A stretch of 51,794 nt of DNA from a virus. Positions within the stretch are counted from its first letter, which is position 1; each line of letters starts with the position of its first letter. The position numbers and the translations under genes were made by a program. Shown here one piece after another: positions 32,261 through 40,696 of this stretch. The stretch covers positions 1 through 51,794 of the IMG/VR virus record IMGVR_UViG_3300025138_010289. One strand, 5' to 3'. The notes beneath the pieces are model-generated. The model saw only the letters and a program-made list of their open reading frames with translations, did not search any database and was not told the DNA's origin.

Positions 32261-33334
32261 TTATTCGGGTTCTCCTATATATGAGGTAATATCTTCATAG
32301 TTTTGGTCTTCCTCTACTATTTTAAAATCACCACCTCCTAGAATTTCTTTCCAGGCTTTAGCATTTTGTTCTTTATAAGTTTTTAATGCTTTATCATTAT
32401 CTAAAATAAATCCATGAGGTGTCATTACAATTCTACCTCTTGTTGTAACTCCATTAATGTGGTTTTTATCAATCTGAACATTAACACGTTTAGCAAATTC
32501 TACTTGCTTACCATCTTTAATTGCTTTAATTTTGGAAGTTCCAGCAGACATTATATTGCCAAATGTTACTACAAATGTAGAATCAAACCACATAGCAAAT
32601 CCACCTTTATTCATTAACTTAGGTTTACCCATTGGTGATTCAGCTTTTGCTGTCCATACTTTATTGATACAAACTAATGTATTAGTAAACGGTGATGATT
32701 CTTTTCTTGATAATGTAATTCTTTGGTTTACGTTATTACCAAATTGAGTAGACATTGCACCGGCATTCCATTCATTATTATTTTTATTTGATTTTATAGA
32801 CATTTCACAAGGTACTGATCCAATTGAATCCCATAAGAATAGTAAATCATAGGGTAAATCACCTTTTTTCTGTTCATCTATTAAATCTAAAATAAAGCTA
32901 GAAACATCTTCAATTGTATTTATAGTTTCTCTATCTACATAAATAAAATTACCTGTATAGTCTACAATTTCTCCGGTTTCTTTATCTATTACTTCATCAA
33001 TTTGCAATCCCATTTGCTTAGCATGTTCCCAATTCCACTTCATTTCAGTGATAATAAAAACAGGCAGTATCTTTGTTTTTTGTGCGGATACTGCAGCTTC
33101 TAGTAAAGCAGTTGTTTTACCTGTATCTGAATGTCCTCTTAACAAAACAATATGCCCCATGGGTATTCCAGGAACAGATGTTATTTCTTGATAAGCATCA
33201 GAAAGAGGGATCCATTCCTGGTCTTTAAATTTGGCTTTTGATGATAGACCTTTTTTATTTTTAAAATTATCTAAATTAAAATTAGATCTTATTTCAGAGG
33301 ACACAGCCGCTGATATTGATTTTTTTCTTGGCAT
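32261..33334 (-). CDS. uvsX: RecA/UvsX-like recombinase
   Basis: 357 aa. Walker A LLRGHSDTGKTTALLEA (GHSDTGKT 67-74), Walker B LLFLWDSIGSVPCEM, FGNNVNQRITLSRK and the basic C-terminal region make a UvsX-type strand-exchange protein. It assembles on ssDNA for recombination-dependent replication, displacing gp32-like SSB. T4 UvsX is 391 aa. Directly between gp32 (upstream) and RNase H (downstream). Confidence 0.92.
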   Translation of the reverse strand: MPRKKSISAAVSSEIRSNFNLDNFKNKKGLSSKAKFKDQEWIPLSDAYQEITSVPGIPMGHIVLLRGHSDTGKTTALLEAAVSAQKTKILPVFIITEMKWNWEHAKQMGLQIDEVIDKETGEIVDYTGNFIYVDRETINTIEDVSSFILDLIDEQKKGDLPYDLLFLWDSIGSVPCEMSIKSNKNNNEWNAGAMSTQFGNNVNQRITLSRKESSPFTNTLVCINKVWTAKAESPMGKPKLMNKGGFAMWFDSTFVVTFGNIMSAGTSKIKAIKDGKQVEFAKRVNVQIDKNHINGVTTRGRIVMTPHGFILDNDKALKTYKEQNAKAWKEILGGGDFKIVEEDQNYEDITSYIGEPE

Positions 33335-33343
33335 GTATTTTTA

Positions 33344-34180
33344 TTAAAATGGTAAACCATCATCTTCAGTTTTTGAAGACTTGTTGTCATTAAACATATT
33401 ATCAAATTGGTCTGATTTTGATGGTGATTTTAATGAATAATTAGATTTTGGAGTCTCTTTTTTATCACTATCAAATGCTACTGCAGGTTCAGATGATATA
33501 GAACCTTCACTTTCTTCAGGTGATAACCATTCTTGTAATGCATTTTTCATTTCATCATAAGAAAGTGGTTTGAAGATTTTCATTGGATCAACTTGATTAT
33601 CTAACAATTCAGTAACTGTTTCTTGGTTATCTGATAATGGAGTTAATTTTAATGATGGTCCAATTGTTGTCTTATTGTAAGGAGTACCTGTAGATTCTGG
33701 TCCTACTGTTGTCAATTTGATATCTCTACCATTTGCAATGTTAGTGTAGTCACCTATCTCTTCATCGTAAGCCATGTTTAAGAAAGCATCGTATACTTCT
33801 TTTCCAAATTGCCATAGTTTAACACCTTCAGCTTCTTCACCTCTTATAACAACAGGGGCAAATGTTCTGGTTTTTGGCTCTAATTTTTTAGCTAATCTCC
33901 AATTTTCTCTATCTGATGAATCACGTAATTTCTTACAAAATTCGATAATTGGATCTTTTTCACCCCAATTTGATGGTGATGCCATTACTTTTTTACCAAT
34001 TCCATAGTAAAATTTCATTTCTGTAAATGGGAATTCCTTGTTAAATTTTGAAGGAACTACTCTAATTACTTGTTTACCTACTGTAGGTTTCCAAAATAAT
34101 TGTTTTCTTTCTCCGTTTTGGGAGTTTGTTGACTGCTTATTTAAAGAGTCTAATTTTTGTTTGATGATATCTAAATTCAT
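33344..34180 (-). CDS. 32: ssDNA-binding protein, gp32-like
   Basis: 278 aa. N-terminal basic start (KQKLDSLNKQ), then KQLFWKPTVGKQVIRVVPSKFNKEFPFTEMKFYYGIG, the OB-fold beginning known from T4 gp32, and an acidic Ser/Asp-rich C-terminal tail ending KTEDDGLPF, as in SSBs that recruit partners through acidic tails. No zinc Cys motif like T4's is evident. The gene has its own consensus promoter 17 nt upstream, sensible for a stoichiometric replication protein. Confidence 0.88.
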   Translation of the reverse strand: MNLDIIKQKLDSLNKQSTNSQNGERKQLFWKPTVGKQVIRVVPSKFNKEFPFTEMKFYYGIGKKVMASPSNWGEKDPIIEFCKKLRDSSDRENWRLAKKLEPKTRTFAPVVIRGEEAEGVKLWQFGKEVYDAFLNMAYDEEIGDYTNIANGRDIKLTTVGPESTGTPYNKTTIGPSLKLTPLSDNQETVTELLDNQVDPMKIFKPLSYDEMKNALQEWLSPEESEGSISSEPAVAFDSDKKETPKSNYSLKSPSKSDQFDNMFNDNKSSKTEDDGLPF

Positions 34181-34197
34181 AATTTATAACTTTTGTT

Positions 34198-34229
34198 TTA
34201 ATATAATAACTTGATTTCAATAATCCAAA
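34198..34229 (-). promoter_or_regulatory. Predicted promoter for gp32-like gene
   Basis: Minus strand: TTTGG (34229-34225), 19 nt, TATATTAA (34205-34198), leader 17 nt to the ATG at 34180. Exact TTTGG box and spacing. Confidence 0.72.
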
Positions 34230-34703
34230 TTAAAGTTCAATAATCTTGTGGATTTTTGTCTTTAATTGTCTTAACTCATCATGTTGTGTTAACAAGATGG
34301 TATTTCGGTAATGTTTCCAATCTATTGGAAATTTTGTATCAACAATACCATTATTTAACTTTTTAATTAACTCATTAAGAGCATTAATAGTATATAATGT
34401 ATTGGAATCTTTTTTTCTATGTACTAGGATTGTATTTTTAGGAAGATCAGATACGTTACCTTGATCAATATTGTAAGTGCAAACATATTCATCATTGCTT
34501 TTTACATGAAGAACAAATAATTTGTTGTACATGATATCATAGCTGGATGTTATGCTTTTAATTAACCCATCGAGTTCTTCTAGGGTAGTAAAGGTGCAAA
34601 ATAGCTTATTGTTCAAATCGTGTAAATTTAATGTGGAGAAATCTTGGAAATCGTCCACCTTATACGTATTGACCTCTTTATCTAAAATCATAGTCTGTTC
34701 CAT
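34230..34703 (-). CDS. Hypothetical protein downstream of the family A polymerase
   Basis: 157 aa, not recognised. Mixed alpha/beta with no cysteine-rich or membrane segment (FSTLNLHDLNNKLFCTFTT, SITSSYDIMYNKLFVLHV, NTILVHRKKDSNTLYTINAL, WKHYRNTILLTQHDELRQL). Alternative start at 34691; both overlap the polymerase-like gene (stop 34678). Probably a replication-associated partner. A possible internal promoter lies about 150 nt upstream. Confidence 0.7.
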   Translation of the reverse strand: MEQTMILDKEVNTYKVDDFQDFSTLNLHDLNNKLFCTFTTLEELDGLIKSITSSYDIMYNKLFVLHVKSNDEYVCTYNIDQGNVSDLPKNTILVHRKKDSNTLYTINALNELIKKLNNGIVDTKFPIDWKHYRNTILLTQHDELRQLKTKIHKIIEL

Positions 34704-35937
34704 AGTTCATTTTTGTTGTTAGTTTGTATTTTTCAAATATTTTTAAAATTAAATTAAACGTATCTTTTTCACTCTTATCGAGGTCAAATAAGAAACTATC
34801 ATAAGTATATAATACAACTTTTGTATTCTTACCTTTTAACACCTTCATTATTTCCCACAATATACGAACATTCATTGCGGTCTCCAAGCCTTGAAGTAAG
34901 TAATTTAACAGTTTTTGAGGATTCATATTTTCCAGTTCATCTTTTTTAAATTTCCATTTTGATATCGGTACTTCAATGTAACCATCGCTTTGGAACTTTT
35001 GCCACAGTTCATCTATATATTTTTGAACCTTTTTAAAAAACTCTAGTTCTTTGTATTCTTTAAAAATTCCTCCGTAAAGCTGTTTAAAAGTAATTTCTTT
35101 TGCTGTTTTGTAGTCAACACCATACATCTTACTAAAAGCTTCATGAATGTCATCAGTATTAAACTTGTAATGTACCAAATGAGCCAAAAGGGTAGGATGA
35201 TAAGCACTAATATCCAATTCCACAAAAAGGTCATTATTGGGAATGAAAGATTTTCTTTCACCATTATCTTTTTTGAGCGCGGCATAATTTACTTTTTTAA
35301 ATTTATTTGAGGGTCTTCTTGTGAGGGTTTTGAAGTTAAATTGTGTAAATACGAAATCGGAATTTGGTACGTGAAAGTTCTTTTCAAATTCTCTTCTATT
35401 AATTCGTATTCCATTTCTTTCGATAGCGTTGAACACCATTGTGGCGTCGTTGTTGTAAAATTCATTGATTTGGTCATTTATATGCGATTTAACGTTATTA
35501 AAAATTTTTTCACAATACTCATAGTGCTTAACGATTGGAATTAATATACTCGCGTTATATGCGTTTTGATTATTTTTGTGAAAATGATAATGAGTCGGTG
35601 TTTGTTCTGGTATATATGTAGGACAATGTAAAGTAATGTCGAAAAGAGTTTGAATTGGGTAGTAATGTAAGAATTCTTTCTTATCTCTAACGTATATCTT
35701 ATCAAATTTCTCTATTATTTTTTCTGCTTTATTTATGTCTATTTTAAATGTTTCGCTATGGTTGTAAGGTATAATAAATCCTTTTGTTGATTCTAAAGGT
35801 CTAATATAAACCGCACAAATTTGGTTTTGACATGGGTGTTCTCTATAATCATAAGGGATTATTTCAATAAATGCCTCCTTAAAATTGCTTTCGTATAACC
35901 TATCTAATTGATCCTCTGTCTCAACTAACCAAAACAT
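34678..35937 (-). CDS. Reduced family A DNA polymerase-like protein
   Basis: 419 aa. The palm/finger motifs of Pol I are in order: motif A VELDISAYHPTLLAHLV (D242), then DDIHEAFSKMYG (Pol I DIHRATAAEVFG), motif B TAKEITFKQLYGG (K280, F284; Pol I SAKAINFGLIYG), the LLQGLETAMNVRIL helix, and motif C VVLYTYDSFLFD (D380). It is about half the length of Pol I, with an unrecognised N terminus of about 200 residues. Two oddities: the position of the Pol I steric-gate Glu is His, and motif C reads YDS instead of HDE. It may be a lesion, primer-removal or end-processing polymerase beside the gp43 replicase. Confidence 0.8.
   Translation of the reverse strand: MFWLVETEDQLDRLYESNFKEAFIEIIPYDYREHPCQNQICAVYIRPLESTKGFIIPYNHSETFKIDINKAEKIIEKFDKIYVRDKKEFLHYYPIQTLFDITLHCPTYIPEQTPTHYHFHKNNQNAYNASILIPIVKHYEYCEKIFNNVKSHINDQINEFYNNDATMVFNAIERNGIRINRREFEKNFHVPNSDFVFTQFNFKTLTRRPSNKFKKVNYAALKKDNGERKSFIPNNDLFVELDISAYHPTLLAHLVHYKFNTDDIHEAFSKMYGVDYKTAKEITFKQLYGGIFKEYKELEFFKKVQKYIDELWQKFQSDGYIEVPISKWKFKKDELENMNPQKLLNYLLQGLETAMNVRILWEIMKVLKGKNTKVVLYTYDSFLFDLDKSEKDTFNLILKIFEKYKLTTKMNYGTDYDFR
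34857..34888 (-). promoter_or_regulatory. Possible internal promoter for 34230-34703
   Basis: Minus strand CTTGG-N19-TATATTGT with TTCG before the box, within the family A polymerase gene, 154 nt before the next ATG. Lies in coding sequence (VRILWE), so it may be coincidental. Confidence 0.35.
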
Positions 35938-35953
35938 AACTTTAATTTTGACT

Positions 35954-35985
35954 TAAATATACGAACTAGATTTAATATCCCCCAG
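35954..35985 (-). promoter_or_regulatory. Predicted promoter for the family A polymerase gene
   Basis: Minus strand CTGGG-N19-TATATTTA with TTCG preceding, 16 nt before the ATG at 35937, overlapping the last codons of the 331-aa structural gene. This separates the replication block from the virion block. Confidence 0.65.
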
Positions 35986-36967
35986 TTGTAGTTGAAGGAG
36001 AGGAGTTGGTAGGTGGGATTGGACCATTTGTTTCATTTGGAATTTCAGGAATTTCAGAAATATTTTCTTTAACATCAGGGTTACCAAATAGAGGTTTATT
36101 TGGTTTTTGTTGACCTTCTTTCATTTCAATTTCTCGGTTTAATGCTAATATTTCTGCTACTTCTAATTTTCTCTTTTTATCAAAAAACTTTTTAGATCTT
36201 ACTTCAGATGGTGAAGGTGGGATAGGATTAGCATTAGGGGGAGTTTTATTTATCTTTTTAGATTGAGGGGGTGCCATTTCTAATTTTAATTGGGATAGTG
36301 ATTTAAAAAACTTAGAATAGTTGCCCCTTAAATATGCTATTAATCCATTTCTTCTTATTTCTCTTTGTTTAAGATATAATATATTTCTGTTAGTTTCTTC
36401 TACTTGTGACTTAGTTTCACCTACTATAGTCCAAACTAAAGTAAATATTTGGTACCTTTCCCACATCCACTTTTTATCTTGATCCTTTAACTTTTTATAT
36501 ATATCTTTTGATATCTCTACAAAAACATCTCGTTCATTTATTTTCATAGCAAAATATCTCTTTATTGTCCTATTTTCATAATCTTTATCTGTTGGGTTTG
36601 GATAATAGATTTGTGGGACATTTCTAGGATTATCTTCATTCGTTGGTAAACCTTTAAGTTTTAAATATTTAATAATTTCTGATTGGTTCCATTTACTAAT
36701 GTCTACTATTGGATCAGGGTCATTTAAAAATAAAGCTATCTTAGTATCGGTATTTAAAATATATAATTTATCTACATCAGAATTTAAATTCCCTATTATT
36801 GGGATAATTTCTTGTTTTGGGAGGGAATTTTGTGTTTTTCCTGAAAATGTTTTCCCATTATAAAATTTATGATAATAACCAATGTAGATTTCATTATTAA
36901 TTTTATATTTAAATTCTCCACCATTAGTGTAAAGACCCTCTATTATTCTACTTTTAGGATAATACAT
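35972..36967 (-). CDS. Hypothetical (virion-associated) protein
   Basis: 331 aa, not recognised. The N terminus (YTNGGEFKYKINNEIYIGYYH, YNGKTFSGKTQNS) looks like a short beta-rich repeat motif; the middle is charged helical (RNILYLKQREIRRNG); the C terminus is Pro/Thr/Ser-rich (PIPPSPSEVRSKK, EIPEIPNETNGPIPPTN). Last gene of the virion block, overlapping the hub gene by 1 bp. Likely a tail or baseplate component from its position. Confidence 0.72.
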   Translation of the reverse strand: MYYPKSRIIEGLYTNGGEFKYKINNEIYIGYYHKFYNGKTFSGKTQNSLPKQEIIPIIGNLNSDVDKLYILNTDTKIALFLNDPDPIVDISKWNQSEIIKYLKLKGLPTNEDNPRNVPQIYYPNPTDKDYENRTIKRYFAMKINERDVFVEISKDIYKKLKDQDKKWMWERYQIFTLVWTIVGETKSQVEETNRNILYLKQREIRRNGLIAYLRGNYSKFFKSLSQLKLEMAPPQSKKINKTPPNANPIPPSPSEVRSKKFFDKKRKLEVAEILALNREIEMKEGQQKPNKPLFGNPDVKENISEIPEIPNETNGPIPPTNSSPSTTTGGY

Positions 36968-39900
36968 TACGTTTGTATACTTTTTAGCATGTCAATTAAT
37001 TCTTTTTGAGGAAATACATCAAATTTATCTGTACGGACACTATTATGTGTATAAATACCAGGCTTACCAGTTAATGGTACTTTATTTAATGTAAATAATT
37101 CATCATAATTAAATGTATAAGGAATACCATATTTACTCATCCATCCTGTTACTATTTGTCTTATATTATTAATTTGAGCATTTGAATATTTTTCATAATA
37201 TTGGTATCCTTTATATTCTGTAAAACGACCATTTTTATCTACTGGTCTTGCTACCTTAGATAATGGGAGATTTTGTTTAAACCATGTTTGGTATGTACCA
37301 TTTGATTGTTTCTTTAATCCTCCAGCTGCTTGTAATTCAATACCTAAACTTACTCTATTTAAATTTTGGTAAGAAACCCCGAATTTTCTAAATGTAGATC
37401 CAGGTAATCCTAAATGGTTAGCCCATGCTTCATCTACAAATAATTGTTCTTTTTCTCCTGCATTGTTTGTTATATAATGAGTAGCAACATGATCAGTTCT
37501 ATTATTCCAACCATGAACTGTATTTTTAATATTCTGTCTTCCTGCTGTGTGGTGGAGATAAATTTGTGTTTTATTTGTAGGCCCATCATAATAAATTTTA
37601 TTTAATGGGTAACCACTAGTTATAGTACCATTTGGGTCTGGTGTGAATGTTCCTTCATCTGTTACTGGGGCTGAAGTTGATGTTGATGAATTACTTGAAC
37701 CTGCAGTTCCTGTTGTACTAGTATTTTGTTGAGGATTTGATTGGTTTTTACCTATAGGTCCCATTATAGGTTTTGTCATAGTTTCAATGCTAGTTTCCCA
37801 CCCACCAACATCTATTTTATGGCTATAACTTTTAATAATTAATTGAACATTATCACTTTTGTAGGTATAAGGTAAAACTTTTCCATCTGTTTTAAAAGAT
37901 TGAAAAATTCTCATACCTGATATTCCATGCATGGTTAAACCTAAATTAAATGGTAAAAAAAATGGTGCTGCTGCTGTTGCTTTACCATCAGGTGTAGTTT
38001 TTCCAGATGCCTTATGTCCTATAACTGCATTACAGTAATCACTTTGTATATTTTTTAAAGTGCTAACATACTCAGATGTAAATTCAAAATCTTCATATAC
38101 TTCATATAAAACTTCTGAAACTTTATCACTAAAAATAGTACCAATTGGGTCTGGGTCTGGGGTAAATGTATTTTTTTTCTCTGGGGGATCTTTAACTGCA
38201 TCTCCTTCTTTAACTTGTTTTTTAATTGGAGTTATTCTGTCAATTAAACCATAATTATATGATGAAAACGAACCTGCATTAGTTCCATTTGTATTTCCAT
38301 TATTTTGAGCTCCTATTGATATTTGAGCTGCAAATTTATCAGTTAATTCTGCTTTTAAACTTAAATCAGTAATAAAACATCCTTGTCCTGGAGTTAACCC
38401 AAAAGTATTTATAGTAGTTAAATTAGGTTGGGTTTTGTCAGTTTCTTTGTCATTAAAAGGAACTTGATTTACAATATCAATCATATGAGTATTTTCATTA
38501 AATAATACTCTAAAATTATTTATACCTCCTAAAGCCTCATTTATTCCTGATAATATTCCCTGAAGGAATGAAAGGACTGATATACTTTGGTCTTCTTTAT
38601 CTTTATTATTTTTTAATATACTCGCTATAAAATTAATGTCTAAATATACACATGCTAATCTACCTTTTTCAGGTTCACCTTCTACTGCAAATTTTGCAAT
38701 TTCAGGAACTGCCATTGCTTTAACAAAATCATAATTACCTATTTTTTCTTGTCTTTGAAATGCACCATCTGATACATCTTTATTAATCACTGTTGGAGGG
38801 ATAACACATATATTAGGATCTGCAGAAAAATGACCAGGAAAGGTTTTTACTAAAATACTATCTTCATCTAAATTTTGAAAATTCATATTTAGGTAAGTTA
38901 ATGGGATATTATTAGAATCTACAAGATTACAATTAGTTAATAATAAAGCCATTAAATGTCCAAAAGTAATATATGTTTGGGGGGTATATGTACTTGAAGT
39001 TGAACCTGTTGCATTTTTAACAGACATAGTACCACCCTTTATTGTAATTCCCTTTTTATTATATTTAAAACTTGTGAATATCCTTTGTGGGTTATTTTGA
39101 TCTTTTTTAGGGTTATATGTTCCTATTGAACCATCATTATTTATAATTGAAAAATTAGGGGTTGGAAAATCTGGGATGATAGCCTCTGCTATTTTTATAT
39201 TAGCAAAAGGACTTGAGAAAAAATTTACAAAATTAGCCCAAGCTCCATAACCAGTATTAATTCCTTGAGCTATTTGTTGTGTCATATATACTCTATATAA
39301 AGCATAATTTAAACTTGAAGCTATAGCTTCTGATACTATTACTACTCCATCTTCACCTGCAGCTTCTCTTTGTTCTTCGTTAGCGGCTTGACCGGATTCT
39401 GCTTTTAATTGTAATTGATTGTTGGGAGCTGTATTCAGTTTTAACGAATTAATTACATCACCACATCCTACTAAATTACAAGTTATATCATAGGTTCCAT
39501 CAGGATTAAATTTCCAATTAAATTTAGAAATTTTCATAAAATTACCTTCATAATTTCCACACCATTTTTGTTTTTCTTTTGCAATTTCAGATGCCATTTT
39601 ATATTGTGGTAAAGAACCTTCCCACATTTTATTAAAAGGAGATGTTGTTGCATATTCACCTTGACCTGCATATTGAGTATTTCCAAAATTATCTAAAAAA
39701 GTAGTATGTCCAAATTCTAATAATACAGTATACCCAGGTCTTTGAAATAATACATCTATTAGTTGGAATTGGAATTGACTATATGCCTTTATTTGTACTG
39801 ATGCCTTAGATAGGGCACCATCATTTTGGTAACTAAAAGAAACTGATGTTATTCCAGGCATAGGAACTGGACCTTGTCCATCTTGCAATGTTACAGAAGA

Positions 39901-40368
39901 ACCAAATCCATAAGTACCTCCAAAAATATTACCAGTATTTACTGTACTATTAGAGTTAAATGCTTTATCATTTAAACCTGAATATTGATTTCCTGCTACA
40001 GGTATTGTTGCTGATGGGTTGGGCACAGCCATTACTCCATTATGTAGCACAAAATTTTTAGCTAATCCACTACCCTCAAAAGAATTAATATAACTAGAAA
40101 ATTCATCTTGGGACTTAAAAAGATCTAATACTGTTTTAGTACTTTTAGGTACTGAGGATTCTTTTTTTTCTGTTTCGTTATATTGAACTAAGTCAACAGA
40201 ACTAGCCATTCTAATCCAAGGTGATGAGTTTAAAAAGGGGGAAATTGAATCCGTATTTGCTGATGATATATTTCTTTTATTATCTACTAAACCTGATCCT
40301 AAAGTTCTTTGTCGAACTTCTACTTGTTTTTTCATCCAATCGGAAAATCCTTCGCCTATTATACTCAT
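36967..40368 (-). CDS. Baseplate hub/spike-type protein with C-terminal amidase
   Basis: 1133 aa. The N-terminal part (VTLQDGQGPVPMPGITSVSF, then AYSQFQFQLIDVLFQRPGYTV) resembles the hub-domain arrangement of phage tail proteins. A low-complexity Ser/Thr linker (about 870-918) leads to a C-terminal amidase_2 domain (about 919-1133): IYLHHTAG, VATHYITN, LGIELQA and HNSVRTDKFDVFPQKEL. In T4 gp5 the hub protein carries a lysozyme; here the cell-wall enzyme at the tail tip is an amidase, probably thinning peptidoglycan during DNA entry. Overlaps gp53-like by 1 bp. Confidence 0.82.
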   Translation of the reverse strand: MSIIGEGFSDWMKKQVEVRQRTLGSGLVDNKRNISSANTDSISPFLNSSPWIRMASSVDLVQYNETEKKESSVPKSTKTVLDLFKSQDEFSSYINSFEGSGLAKNFVLHNGVMAVPNPSATIPVAGNQYSGLNDKAFNSNSTVNTGNIFGGTYGFGSSVTLQDGQGPVPMPGITSVSFSYQNDGALSKASVQIKAYSQFQFQLIDVLFQRPGYTVLLEFGHTTFLDNFGNTQYAGQGEYATTSPFNKMWEGSLPQYKMASEIAKEKQKWCGNYEGNFMKISKFNWKFNPDGTYDITCNLVGCGDVINSLKLNTAPNNQLQLKAESGQAANEEQREAAGEDGVVIVSEAIASSLNYALYRVYMTQQIAQGINTGYGAWANFVNFFSSPFANIKIAEAIIPDFPTPNFSIINNDGSIGTYNPKKDQNNPQRIFTSFKYNKKGITIKGGTMSVKNATGSTSSTYTPQTYITFGHLMALLLTNCNLVDSNNIPLTYLNMNFQNLDEDSILVKTFPGHFSADPNICVIPPTVINKDVSDGAFQRQEKIGNYDFVKAMAVPEIAKFAVEGEPEKGRLACVYLDINFIASILKNNKDKEDQSISVLSFLQGILSGINEALGGINNFRVLFNENTHMIDIVNQVPFNDKETDKTQPNLTTINTFGLTPGQGCFITDLSLKAELTDKFAAQISIGAQNNGNTNGTNAGSFSSYNYGLIDRITPIKKQVKEGDAVKDPPEKKNTFTPDPDPIGTIFSDKVSEVLYEVYEDFEFTSEYVSTLKNIQSDYCNAVIGHKASGKTTPDGKATAAAPFFLPFNLGLTMHGISGMRIFQSFKTDGKVLPYTYKSDNVQLIIKSYSHKIDVGGWETSIETMTKPIMGPIGKNQSNPQQNTSTTGTAGSSNSSTSTSAPVTDEGTFTPDPNGTITSGYPLNKIYYDGPTNKTQIYLHHTAGRQNIKNTVHGWNNRTDHVATHYITNNAGEKEQLFVDEAWANHLGLPGSTFRKFGVSYQNLNRVSLGIELQAAGGLKKQSNGTYQTWFKQNLPLSKVARPVDKNGRFTEYKGYQYYEKYSNAQINNIRQIVTGWMSKYGIPYTFNYDELFTLNKVPLTGKPGIYTHNSVRTDKFDVFPQKELIDMLKSIQT

Positions 40369-40694
40369 TACTGTGCATTTAATAAATTATAACTTTGTAA
40401 TACACCAACTATGTCAGTTGGGATTCTTAATTGAGTACCTGGGGGTATATTAATAGAACCTAAATTAAGTTTATTGGGATTTGCAATAGCTATTATCCAA
40501 TATAAAGTAATATCCTGGTAAAATTGATTTGATAATAGATCTAACCTATCACCAAAATCTGTTATAACATAAATATCATTTTCACTTAATGGAATTTCTG
40601 GGTATTTTGTGGTAGCATAATATTGAGTACCCACAGTAACATCCGCCCCATAACTAATATTTTTTAAAATTTCTATATTTGAATATCTATCCAT
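40368..40694 (-). CDS. Baseplate wedge gp53-like LysM protein
   Basis: 108 aa. A short N-terminal part (MDRYSNIEILKNISYG) then a LysM-like fold: DIYVITDFGDRLDLLSNQFYQDITLYWIIAIAN, PPGTQLRIP. T4 gp53 (196 aa) and the small LysM tail proteins of many myophages match this pattern. It should sit in the wedge/tube initiator of the baseplate. Overlaps the hub gene by 1 bp and follows the 919-aa structural gene by 2 bp. Confidence 0.7.
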   Translation of the reverse strand: MDRYSNIEILKNISYGADVTVGTQYYATTKYPEIPLSENDIYVITDFGDRLDLLSNQFYQDITLYWIIAIANPNKLNLGSINIPPGTQLRIPTDIVGVLQSYNLLNAQ

Positions 40695-40696
40695 TT

